Below, piece after piece: positions 42,781 through 50,398 of a stretch of DNA of 64,000 nucleotides. Source of the stretch: Nocardia fluminea (lineage in GTDB: Bacteria > Actinomycetota > Actinomycetes > Mycobacteriales > Mycobacteriaceae). Below the pieces are notes generated by a model. It ran no database searches, was not told where the DNA came from, and was given only the letters and a program-made list of their open reading frames with translations. The translations under genes and the position numbers were made by a program. Positions within the stretch are counted from its first letter, which is position 1, and each line of letters begins with the position of its first letter. Location: positions 62,001 through 126,000 of the forward strand of contig NZ_PJMW01000003.1 of NCBI RefSeq assembly GCF_002846365.1, in the 5' to 3' direction.

Positions 42781-43136
42781 TCGGCCGATCGCACCGCGAA
42801 GCAAAACGCGCGGCCTACTGGCGTGACGGCGACCAGACTGTCACGGTCGACACGGGCATCGTCGAGTACGGGGCAATGATGATCGGCCCTGGTCGGTGGG
42901 GTGTGTTGGAGGTTGACGGCGTGCGTCACGGGATCGTCTGGACCGACGATAAGGGCAACCTCTGTGTTACCGGCATCGAGGGTATGGACACGGCCGGTCA
43001 TCGGCGCGCGCTCGATGCGACCCGTGCGATGGCCGCCGCGAAGATCCTGACCACCACAGCGTTCGAACAGATGGTACAGGACTACGGTGTCGAGACGATC
43101 TACTCCGGGCTGCTCGAAGACCTCTACGCCAGCTAA
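42777..43136 (+). CDS. hypothetical partner of the GmrSD-like gene (119 aa)
   Basis: Its ATG overlaps the preceding stop as ATGA. The product contains RREAKRAAYWRDGDQTVTVD-like basic sequence, then a beta segment MMIGPGRWGVLEVDGVRHGI and a helical end with YSGLLEDLY. No family or catalytic residues recognised. Tight coupling to the restriction gene suggests a specificity or inhibitor role, but that is inference from position alone. Confidence 0.6.
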   Translation: MIGRSHREAKRAAYWRDGDQTVTVDTGIVEYGAMMIGPGRWGVLEVDGVRHGIVWTDDKGNLCVTGIEGMDTAGHRRALDATRAMAAAKILTTTAFEQMVQDYGVETIYSGLLEDLYAS

Positions 43137-43515
43137 TCCCGCAGCTGCCCAACACCCCCACGTCAGGCACCGACCCCCGGTAGTGGGGCGCTTGGCTACT
43201 CAGATTGACGTCGAGTCCGACTGAGTTGGTCGCCTGCCGAGACCGCACCGACTCAGTCCGCCACGGAAGTCCATCTCCATACGGCTGTAGGGCCCGGAAC
43301 GCGCTGTTGTCGGTTCCTGTTTCCGTTGGGGCGCTTGATGGTTGGAACGCGGCTGCATCTCGATACTGATCGGCACAGCGGGTGCGGGACTACGAAGGCG
43401 CCGTTCAGTAGGGGAAGATCGCCGTGCACCAACATATCTCGGCCGATCAAGCCAGAATATGGGGGGTATTCGTGGTACGGCACTCCGCTGGCACGGAATC
43501 GGGAGTAGGTGGTTG
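43137..43515. other. intergenic, nothing recognised
   Basis: About 379 bases. Frames on both strands are weak and no strong hairpin or repeat was found. It probably holds the promoter for the membrane protein gene that follows. Confidence 0.4.
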
Positions 43516-44520
43516 ATGTCGATCAAGGGAAGAGCGGCTGGAGCGGCGGCTGTCGCAGCGGTGACTTGCCTCGTAATCTGGTTCATCGTCGGATTCGGAG
43601 GGCTACCAACTTCCAGCGATCACGAGCCCGACCAGACCTACTATCCGGACGGCTGGTATCTGGCCACCATTGTCTCCCTCGCTGCCGCGCTCGTTACGAC
43701 CGTCGTCATCGACAGGGCCGTCGGTGTCGTATCGAGCAAGGCCACGGCGGGGTTCTTCCTCGGCTTCATGCTCGGAATTGTGGTGTTCCTGATCAGATTT
43801 CCTTGGGGGAACCTTGATTTGGGGGGCGGGCAGGCATTCAGCTTGCTGGACTGGTGGTTGGCACCGATTCTCGCAGTCGCCTTCTACCTGGGAGGTGCCC
43901 TGTTGGATCGGCCCCAGCCGACTCCAGCCGCACCGCCCTCTAGCTCACCTAGGGCCGGTGGCGTGACGCACTCGTCAGGCTCTGGTAATGCCTTCGATAC
44001 GGTCGTGGCGCGGGTCGCCGCACAGAAGCAGCAGGCTACTCGCGAGACGCAGGCAGCGCAGTCCGCGCGACTGACCGAGGCACACCAGGTGGCCGACGAA
44101 CTGTCAGCGTTGCTGCGTACTCTCGCCGAACACGTAAATCAATATGTAGGTCCGGAAACCTTTCAGGTGGGCCCCAGAGGTCGAAAGGCTGAGCGTCGGT
44201 CACCTGCGGGATGGCCTCTGACGGGAGGGGAACGGTCCTCGGCTGCCGGGTACCATCTGGCAACCTTCCTGGCCGCCGACGGCCGCGTTTGGCAGTACTC
44301 CTATTCAGGCCCAGGTAGCCCCGTCAATGCGGAGTACATCGACCTTCGGGCGATGTTCGAAATGAGCTCGTCCTACAGGCTCAGCGGAGTGACGTTTTCG
44401 AAGCGGGTCGGCGGCGGACTCGGCGCCTCAATCGGCAAGGATCCTAGCCAGCCGGTGGATCCGACTGAGGCAGTGGCTCGTATGGCAGTAGAGATCATCG
44501 AGGGCGGACACCAAGCGTAG
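43516..44520 (+). CDS. membrane protein with cytoplasmic coiled segment (334 aa)
   Basis: It begins MSIKGRAAGAAAVAAVTCLV with membrane segments near 10-28, 48-68, 75-92 and 108-125. A Pro/Ser linker, a helix AQKQQATRETQAAQSARLTE and a C-terminal domain with FLAADGRVWQYSYSGPGSPV and AEYIDLRAMFEMSSSYRLSG follow. No family recognised; GC is normal. It is separated from the restriction pair by 379 bases. Confidence 0.6.
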   Translation: MSIKGRAAGAAAVAAVTCLVIWFIVGFGGLPTSSDHEPDQTYYPDGWYLATIVSLAAALVTTVVIDRAVGVVSSKATAGFFLGFMLGIVVFLIRFPWGNLDLGGGQAFSLLDWWLAPILAVAFYLGGALLDRPQPTPAAPPSSSPRAGGVTHSSGSGNAFDTVVARVAAQKQQATRETQAAQSARLTEAHQVADELSALLRTLAEHVNQYVGPETFQVGPRGRKAERRSPAGWPLTGGERSSAAGYHLATFLAADGRVWQYSYSGPGSPVNAEYIDLRAMFEMSSSYRLSGVTFSKRVGGGLGASIGKDPSQPVDPTEAVARMAVEIIEGGHQA

Positions 44521-44622
44521 GAAGCTAAAGGCCGGCGCGGCAATACGCGGATCGTGTGGCACGCTGACCGGCCTCGCCGCTGGGAATCCCCGGAGTCCCC
44601 GGTTGGCGACGAACGCAAACGG

Positions 44623-44643
44623 GCCGATCCTTGCTGGATCGGC
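44623..44643. terminator. hairpin between convergent genes
   Basis: GCCGATCC (44623-44630) and GGATCGGC (44636-44643) form an 8-bp stem with a 5-base loop. GAACG upstream and CGTTC downstream can extend it imperfectly. It lies between the ends of the convergent genes at 44520 and 44710. Confidence 0.65.
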
Positions 44644-44709
44644 TCGTTCGGCTCGGCTCTATTTGTTTGCGTGAGCACGGTTCGTTGCGCTGGCAGGCCG
44701 CGCCGCGGG

Positions 44710-45060
44710 TCACTGTCGGTACGAGTCGGCCTCGATGGTGCCCGGCTCAGTGGAGTCGACCTTGGCAGGATGGGCGTTGTCGGCGGCGGGGTGCTGCGCG
44801 TTGAGGGCCTCGCGTAGCCGTCGCCCACCGCCGGTCTGCTGGTAGTGCACGTGGTGGTCGAGTTCCCAGCTCTCAGCGCACTCGACGCAGATGGTGCAGC
44901 CGTGGATGCAGCGGAAGCCTTTCCGCACCAGCAGGATCCGGCCGGAGGGGTCACCGCTGTCGCGCAGCGTCACCAACACGTAGTCGTTGCCGCTGAGTTT
45001 GGCCCCGGGTTTGATCACGCCGTCCTCGTCGTGACTCTGGGTGTTCTTCATCTCGCGCAT
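44710..45060 (-). CDS. hypothetical protein with Cys/His cluster (116 aa)
   Basis: AGGAGA lies before the ATG. It starts MREMKNTQSHDEDGVIKPGA, has a beta-like part and the segment CIHGCTICVECAESWELDHH, four cysteines and two histidines that could bind zinc. It ends the leftward MoxR operon. No family recognised. Confidence 0.6.
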   Translation of the reverse strand: MREMKNTQSHDEDGVIKPGAKLSGNDYVLVTLRDSGDPSGRILLVRKGFRCIHGCTICVECAESWELDHHVHYQQTGGGRRLREALNAQHPAADNAHPAKVDSTEPGTIEADSYRQ

Positions 45061-45113
45061 GAATGTCTCCTGTTCGCGGTGCGGGATCGGGTTCGGTTGT
45101 GTCGCTGGCGGGT

Positions 45114-45425
45114 TCATCGAGGCAGATGCTCGTGGAGGGGCCCGGTGGTGCGGTTGAGCCACACGCTCACCGTCCACCCGGCGTGGCGGTCCCGCAGCCG
45201 GTTCACCGCGCCGGTGGCGTAGGCGGCGATGTCGTCAGGGTGCACGAGGTGAACGCGCGGGATGGCAACCCGGTCCGTGGGCCCGGTCACGTGCGCGACG
45301 GTGTACATGCCGCGTTCGTCGTGACCGCCGGGGGCGTAGATGACGAACTGGTCGCCGCTGACGGGGTTGGCGGCGGCGTAGAGGGTGTCGAGGGCGGCGG
45401 TGGTGGGGATCGCGGGATCGGTCAC
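45114..45425 (-). CDS. hypothetical protein (103 aa)
   Basis: Starts at a GTG after AGGAGA. The product has DQFVIYAPGGHDERGMYTVA, AIPRVHLVHPDDIAAYATGA and VNRLRDRHAGWTVSVWLNRT. Soluble, mixed alpha-beta. No family recognised. In the MoxR operon. Confidence 0.6.
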   Translation of the reverse strand: MTDPAIPTTAALDTLYAAANPVSGDQFVIYAPGGHDERGMYTVAHVTGPTDRVAIPRVHLVHPDDIAAYATGAVNRLRDRHAGWTVSVWLNRTTGPLHEHLPR

Positions 45426-45431
45426 GGGGTT

Positions 45432-46318
45432 GTCTCCTGTCGATGCCGCCCCGGGCGGGGCGGGTTGGGGGGTTGGTGGTGATGGTTAGGCCGCGCCGGT
45501 GGCGGGCCTGTCCGGGTGCCCGGAGGTTTAGGTGGCGCGTACGGCGGCGGGTCGTGGGGGGTCGAGTCGAGCCAGCGGGTTGATTCGCCAGCGCTGGTGC
45601 TAGCCGTCGAGCGATGACCGGTTCAGTCGATGTCGAGGTGCTGCCGGATCTCCGGGGGTGAGAGCAGGCCGCTGTCGATGAGGTTGTACCGGGTTTCGGC
45701 GAGGTGGCCGAGACCGTCATCGATGCTGGTGCCCTCGTGCTCGATGGGGTCCTCGTCATCAGGGTCACGGAAGCGGCCCGCGCGCAGCGTGGCCGCGATC
45801 TCAGTCAGGCGCTCGGCGAGGGTTTCCGCCTTTTCGGCGAGTTCGTCCTGGTCACTGCGAAGCCGGTCGAGCGCCTCGTCGCGTTTGGCATCCCGGTAGG
45901 CGCGCATCCGGTCGAGCCACTGCGGCGAGCATTCCTGGTGTGCGGGCACAAGCAACCACGGGGCCACGAGACCTCGCCCGCCGGTATCGGTTTCGATCAC
46001 ACACTCGGGAACGTGGTTGTCGAATACCTGGAGCACAACGCCGCGCCAGGTGCGGTTGGTGAGGCCGGTTACCTCGTCGCCGATCGCGATCGGGCAGACC
46101 ACCTCGCCTCGGGTGTGGGTGTCGGCGGGAGTCTGGTCCGTAGCGGTGTTGTCGGTCATGGTGTGTCTCCTGTCGTTGCCGCTCCGGTCAGGGGGCGGGG
46201 GTGGTGGTGATGGTTGGGCCGCGCCGGTCGCCGGTGGCGGCCCGATCCGGGTGCCCCGGGCGCGGGTGCGCGCCCGGGGCATCACGGGGCCTAGGTGCCG
46301 CGTACGGCGGCTGTAGCG
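45432..46318 (-). repeat. two diverged copies of a ~130-base intergenic/gene-end segment
   Basis: Bases 45432-45560 and 46166-46318 share blocks such as TGGTGGTGATGGTT, GGCCGCGCCGGT and GGTG/CCGCGTACGGCGGC in the same order, including the last codons of the metallopeptidase-VWA gene. The second copy has no gene. It looks like a tandem duplication followed by loss of the repeated gene end. Confidence 0.55.
45623..46159 (-). CDS. hypothetical protein with coiled-coil (178 aa)
   Basis: GGAGAC precedes the ATG. The N-terminus is beta-rich (GDEVTGLTNRTWRGVVLQVF), followed by a helical charged part with ALDRLRSDQDELAEKAETLA, likely a coiled coil, and an acidic tail EHEGTSIDDGLGHL. No family recognised. 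In the MoxR operon. Confidence 0.6.
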   Translation of the reverse strand: MTDNTATDQTPADTHTRGEVVCPIAIGDEVTGLTNRTWRGVVLQVFDNHVPECVIETDTGGRGLVAPWLLVPAHQECSPQWLDRMRAYRDAKRDEALDRLRSDQDELAEKAETLAERLTEIAATLRAGRFRDPDDEDPIEHEGTSIDDGLGHLAETRYNLIDSGLLSPPEIRQHLDID

Positions 46319-48105
46319 GCGCGGCCGATAGCGGCGGCGGTAGTGGCGGGGTGGGTGATGAGGTGCACGTTCGCCCCGTTGAGCGGGTTGGGGCCGCTGT
46401 CGGCCGGTGCCAGCCACAGCACCGCGCACCCGGCGGCGCGCAACTTGTCGAGGTGTTGCTGGGCGCGGCGGCGTTCGCTGCCGGTGTAGTGGCCGTCGGA
46501 GATGATCACCAACAGCCGGGTCGCGCCCGGGTAGGCCAGATCGAGGCCACCGTTGAGGGCCTCGACCGCGATGTCGAGGGCGTGGTAGCCATCCGGGCAA
46601 CTGAATTCGGTCACTCGCGCGGGCGCGGTGCCCGGGTAGGTGATCGGTTTGACCGAGGCCCCGAACGTCACGGTCGCGGTCGTCGCGGGCATCGTCGCCA
46701 GCTCGGCCGCGCGGGCGATGATCCACGCGGCCGAGGCCACCGGGGCGGCGTAGTCGCCCATCGACGAGGACACGTCGCAGGCGATACCGACTCGCAACGG
46801 AGGCAGCGGAACGGTTTTGCGGGTGACACGGGTGAACGGTTCGGCGGTCGGCATCGCCCCGGCCGCGCGTTGGGCTTCCCGGGCGAGCGCACCCCGCATC
46901 CGCAACCGGCCCGGCGGCAACGCGGAGGTCGTTTTCACGGTGGCCCGTTCGCGGGTGGCGGCGGTGTTGAGGGCGCGCGCCAGCACCCGGGCGGCGGTGT
47001 GCTCCCCGGGGCGGGCCTCGCGGGTCCGTCGTCTGCTCGCGGTCCAGGCCCGGCGCGCCCCGGAACCGAACACCCTTTGTGCTTGCGCGGCAGCATCTTT
47101 CGCCTGCTGTTCGGCGGCCTGCCGCGCGGCCTCGGCGACCTCGGCAGGGTCTGGCGCTACCGGGGCGGCGGCGACCGCTTTGCCGACGTTGGTCACGGTC
47201 GCATCGATCGCGGCCCCCAGTGGCGAGGACGGTTCGGGGTCGGCGTGGGGGTCGGGGCCCACGAGGTCGAGCCAGCGCGCCCCGAGGTCGAGCATGGCGG
47301 CGGCGTCGGTGTCGGCCACCGTATGCGCCTCGCGCCAGATCGCCCGCAATTTCTCGAGGGTGTCGATGCCCAGGATCGCCTCGATCTCGGTTGCGGCAGG
47401 CGCACACTCGGCCGCCTCGAGGATGCCGCCGTCCAGCCGGGCAAGGATGAGCGCGGCATTGCGAGCCGCGTGGTAGGGCACCGGGGGAATCTGGGCGGCG
47501 GCGCTCGCGCCGCCGTTGTCGCCGATCACGATCTCGGTGGTGCAGGCACGCAACCAATGCCGGTCATCGGGGCGGCGGCGGATCTGGGCGGCCTCGATGC
47601 GCGATTCCTCGAGCAACGTCGCGGCCTCGAGGACTCCGGGGTGCGCTACCGGCGGCGCGGTCCACACCGAGTGTTGGGCGTGGGCGCACTCGTGGACCAA
47701 CGCACCCCACACCGCCGGGTAGCGGTTGCGGTCGCTGGTGCGTTCCGGGCGGGCAGTAGCCGGGTCGATCTTGAGGCGGGTGCCATCGATCTCGATGGCA
47801 CCCCAACTCGGCACGAACGCCGCCGGGCTCCCGAAACCGGCACCCGGGGCAATGGTGACGGTCAGGTCGTCCCGGTCAGCGATCGGCGGGACTTCGGCGG
47901 TCATCGCCGCCGAGAACGTGGCCCACCCACCGGTGACAGGCACCGAGGCCGAGGCGGGCGTGGCGGCCGTAGCCGGGGCGGCGGTAGCGGCGGCGGGGGC
48001 GGGGGTAGCGGGGGCGGCCGTAGCCGGGGGGCTGGTCGGCGTGGCAGGGGGCGGGGGTGTTGTCGTGGCGGCGGGGGCTGGTGCGGTGATCACGTGGCCG
48101 GTCAT
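46291..48105 (-). CDS. metallopeptidase-VWA protein (DUF2201-like)
   Basis: The 604-aa protein has an Ala/Pro-rich N-terminus, a zinc-peptidase-like motif HECAH (138-142) in WGALVHECAHAQHSVW, a long helical middle, and a C-terminal VWA domain with the MIDAS-type DVSSSMG (about 444-450) and VIISDGHYTGS. This order is that of DUF2201 proteins (metallopeptidase-like N-domain plus VWA), which pair with MoxR ATPases. The MoxR gene is in the same operon, two genes upstream. The pair may remodel or activate another complex; the target is unknown. Confidence 0.8.
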   Translation of the reverse strand: MTGHVITAPAPAATTTPPPPATPTSPPATAAPATPAPAAATAAPATAATPASASVPVTGGWATFSAAMTAEVPPIADRDDLTVTIAPGAGFGSPAAFVPSWGAIEIDGTRLKIDPATARPERTSDRNRYPAVWGALVHECAHAQHSVWTAPPVAHPGVLEAATLLEESRIEAAQIRRRPDDRHWLRACTTEIVIGDNGGASAAAQIPPVPYHAARNAALILARLDGGILEAAECAPAATEIEAILGIDTLEKLRAIWREAHTVADTDAAAMLDLGARWLDLVGPDPHADPEPSSPLGAAIDATVTNVGKAVAAAPVAPDPAEVAEAARQAAEQQAKDAAAQAQRVFGSGARRAWTASRRRTREARPGEHTAARVLARALNTAATRERATVKTTSALPPGRLRMRGALAREAQRAAGAMPTAEPFTRVTRKTVPLPPLRVGIACDVSSSMGDYAAPVASAAWIIARAAELATMPATTATVTFGASVKPITYPGTAPARVTEFSCPDGYHALDIAVEALNGGLDLAYPGATRLLVIISDGHYTGSERRRAQQHLDKLRAAGCAVLWLAPADSGPNPLNGANVHLITHPATTAAAIGRAATAAVRGT

Positions 48106-48138
48106 GGCGGGCAGTGCCTTTCGTGGGCGGGCGGGTAG

Positions 48139-48435
48139 TCAGCGTCGAGGGCGCAGGGGCATCGGTTCGAACGTGTCCGGGTCCGCGTGCAGTGCAAGGA
48201 ATCGCGCCTCGTCACCGATCGCGCGCCGGGCGATCGGCGCGAGGGCGGTGACCTTGCTGATCGCCATCGAGACCCGTTCACCGCGAGGTGGGTCCTGTAG
48301 CTGTAGTCCGGCGGCGAGGTTGAGTTGTGCGTGTTCTGTCTGTCGGGCCAGCACGGCCAGCTCGTCGCGGAGGTCGCGCACGGCGACGATGTAGTCGTGA
48401 ATCGCGAGGGCCTCGGTGAGGGTGCGTTCGGTCAT
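48139..48435 (-). CDS. hypothetical protein between MoxR and VWA genes (98 aa)
   Basis: The ATG follows AAAGGACCCCCGAC. It is a helical soluble protein starting MTERTLTEALAIHDYIVAVR with LRDELAVLARQTEHAQLNLA and a basic tail PMPLRPRR. Placement between the ATPase and its VWA partner suggests an adaptor. No family recognised. Confidence 0.6.
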   Translation of the reverse strand: MTERTLTEALAIHDYIVAVRDLRDELAVLARQTEHAQLNLAAGLQLQDPPRGERVSMAISKVTALAPIARRAIGDEARFLALHADPDTFEPMPLRPRR

Positions 48436-48494
48436 GTCGGGGGTCCTTTCCCGGGATCAGTGGCGGTGGTGCTGGATCGGGGCGGGTTGGCAGG

Positions 48495-49673
48495 TCAGAA
48501 ACGGGGGCCCAACGAAAGGGGCTCGTGGCTACGGCCGCACACGGTTTTCACCACGGCGGCTACGACGTCGCGGTCCTCTTCCGGCGCGGCCCCTACGAGG
48601 TTGGCCAGGGCGGTGGCCTGATCGGTGGCGGCGGCGATCTTGCGGAACGCCAACAACTCACGCAGCTGCGGGGCCCACCCGACCTCGCCCTTGGCCTGCC
48701 GGGCAGCCAGCTCACGGGCCACTTTCACCGCGCGCCGTTCCACCCCCAGCTGGGCGGCGAGGTCGTAGTCGCTGCCCACCTGCACCTGGAACGCGAACCG
48801 CGAGGCGAGCGCGTCCGACAGGATGGCCCCGTGCACACCGGGGTTATGGCCTGCCACCACGAAAAAGCCGGGCTCAGCTTTGATGACCTCGCCGCCGTTG
48901 GCTTTGATCACGATCTCTTTGCGCCCGTCCATCGCGGGATACACCGCCGAGAGCACAGTCGGCGGGATGAGGGTCGCGTCGTCGATGAACAACACCCGAC
49001 CCTCTTTCATCGCCCGGACCATGGGCCCGTGCACGAAAACGAAAGTGCCATCCGGTTTTTGGGTGTACTCGCCCACGAGATCGGCGACCGTGGTGTCCCC
49101 GTCGCCCTGCACTGTCAGCAGGTCCCCGTAGGCGGCCTCGATCAGCGAGGTCTTACCCGTTCCGGGCGGCCCGTACAGCAGTACCGGCACCTCGGCGGTG
49201 CGCATGGTCACCAACACATCCACATCGGCGCGCCCGGCCAGCTTGCGCACGTGGTAGTCCTGCCCATTCGGCCGGGCCACCGTGTTAGCCGTGCGCGCCG
49301 GGGTAGCCGTGGCGGCGGCAGTGACCGGGGCCGGTTTGGCCGCTTTCGGTGCCCGGGGGCGGCGCGTGGCCGGTTTCGCCGCTGTACCCGCCGCCGGGGT
49401 TGCCGGGGCCGGGGCGGTGGCAGCGGCGGCGGTGTCGGCATTGGCGCGGTAGCGGCGGGGTGTGGCCGATGTGCGGTCGGCGTGCCCGGCGGCGGTCAGT
49501 GCCTCGAGGGCGTTGCCGACTGCCCCGGAGGACCGGTTGAGCCCGTTGGCGATTTCACGGGGCGACATGTCGCGGCCCGGGTCGGCGGCCAGTGCGGCGG
49601 CGACCATGCGCCGCAATTCCCCGTTGGGCAGACGACCGGCGGCCGGTGCAGTGGTGGCGGGTGTGGTGGGCAT
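48495..49673 (-). CDS. MoxR-type AAA+ ATPase with N-terminal winged helix
   Basis: The 392-aa protein begins at an ATG after AGGAG. An N-terminal wHTH, ELRRMVAAALAADPGRDMSP then NGLNRSSGAVGNALEALTAA, is followed by an Ala/Pro linker and a MoxR/CbbQ-like ATPase: Walker A LLYGPPGTGKTSLIEAA (about 165-180), Walker B RVLFIDDATLIPP (about 226-236) and the sensor segment PGFFVVAGHNPG. MoxR ATPases act with VWA proteins as chaperones or activators. The wHTH suggests DNA or operator binding and is shared with the protein at 39533-40441. Confidence 0.85.
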   Translation of the reverse strand: MPTTPATTAPAAGRLPNGELRRMVAAALAADPGRDMSPREIANGLNRSSGAVGNALEALTAAGHADRTSATPRRYRANADTAAAATAPAPATPAAGTAAKPATRRPRAPKAAKPAPVTAAATATPARTANTVARPNGQDYHVRKLAGRADVDVLVTMRTAEVPVLLYGPPGTGKTSLIEAAYGDLLTVQGDGDTTVADLVGEYTQKPDGTFVFVHGPMVRAMKEGRVLFIDDATLIPPTVLSAVYPAMDGRKEIVIKANGGEVIKAEPGFFVVAGHNPGVHGAILSDALASRFAFQVQVGSDYDLAAQLGVERRAVKVARELAARQAKGEVGWAPQLRELLAFRKIAAATDQATALANLVGAAPEEDRDVVAAVVKTVCGRSHEPLSLGPRF

Positions 49674-50398
49674 TGCAACTCCTGGAAAATCAGTTCCGAA
49701 TTCGTGCGCCTTTTCGGCACAGGTGCGGCGGGGCCGCCATTCGGATTTCTGCGAATTCCCCGGCGAATTCCGGGAACGGTTCGACGCTAGCTCGACCTCG
49801 AACAGGCTCGCAACCCCAAAAGTGCGCGAATTTCCCGGAATTTTTCCGGACAACGGCGAGCCTCACAGCGCAAATACAGATATGCAACGCGCACAGCAAT
49901 ACTCAAACGCGACGACCAGTGGCCGACGAAATGAACGGGAAGGGATAGAAAGATAAAAGAAGAATGAGAAGGGGGAGCAAGAAGACGGATAGGGAACGCA
50001 GACGACAGGAGATAAATAGAGACCAGAGATGAGCGAATACGGACCGGCGACGCATGTCTATATAGCTTTGTATATAGACAATCCTGGATGCTATCCGCGC
50101 GGATATACACCCGTCTACCTGCGGATACGACCGCAACGGGTGGGGCCATTTGAGCGCCCCACGTATTTCCGCACGTATTTCTCCACGTATTTCCCCACGT
50201 ATCGACCGAAATGCATCGCAGCATATTTTCGCGGGGTGAATTTCGGAAGTTTCCGAAGCGATTCGACGTGACAGATTCCGGAGGACGCTGCCCGTCGAAC
50301 CGATTCTCAGAGCGCCGATTGCGGGTGAATAGCCCAGCAGATCCGGCCGTTTCCGGCAATAGCCTACCTCCTGTTTCCGCATTTCAGACCTACATTAG
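49674..50398. promoter_or_regulatory. 725-base intergenic region with operator-like repeats
   Basis: This AT-rich region separates two leftward operons. It contains the 9-bp inverted repeat GTCTATATA/TATATAGAC (50056-50064, 50071-50079), the perfect palindrome TATCCGCGCGGATA (50092-50105), a GGATA at 50123 two 11-base turns from that at 50101, and four 12-base ACGTATTTCC-type repeats. It also has TCTACCTGCGG (50114-50124), which occurs in the 30.9-kb iteron region. Confidence 0.65.
50161..50208 (-). repeat. four 12-bp ACGTATTTCC repeats
   Basis: Units begin at 50161, 50173, 50185 and 50197: ACGTATTTCCGC, ACGTATTTCTCC, ACGTATTTCCCC and ACGTATCGACCG. They sit about 190 bases before the MoxR-like side's neighbour and 190 bases downstream of the ParA-SARP gene's end, so they are not in a coding frame. 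They look like binding sites. Confidence 0.75.
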
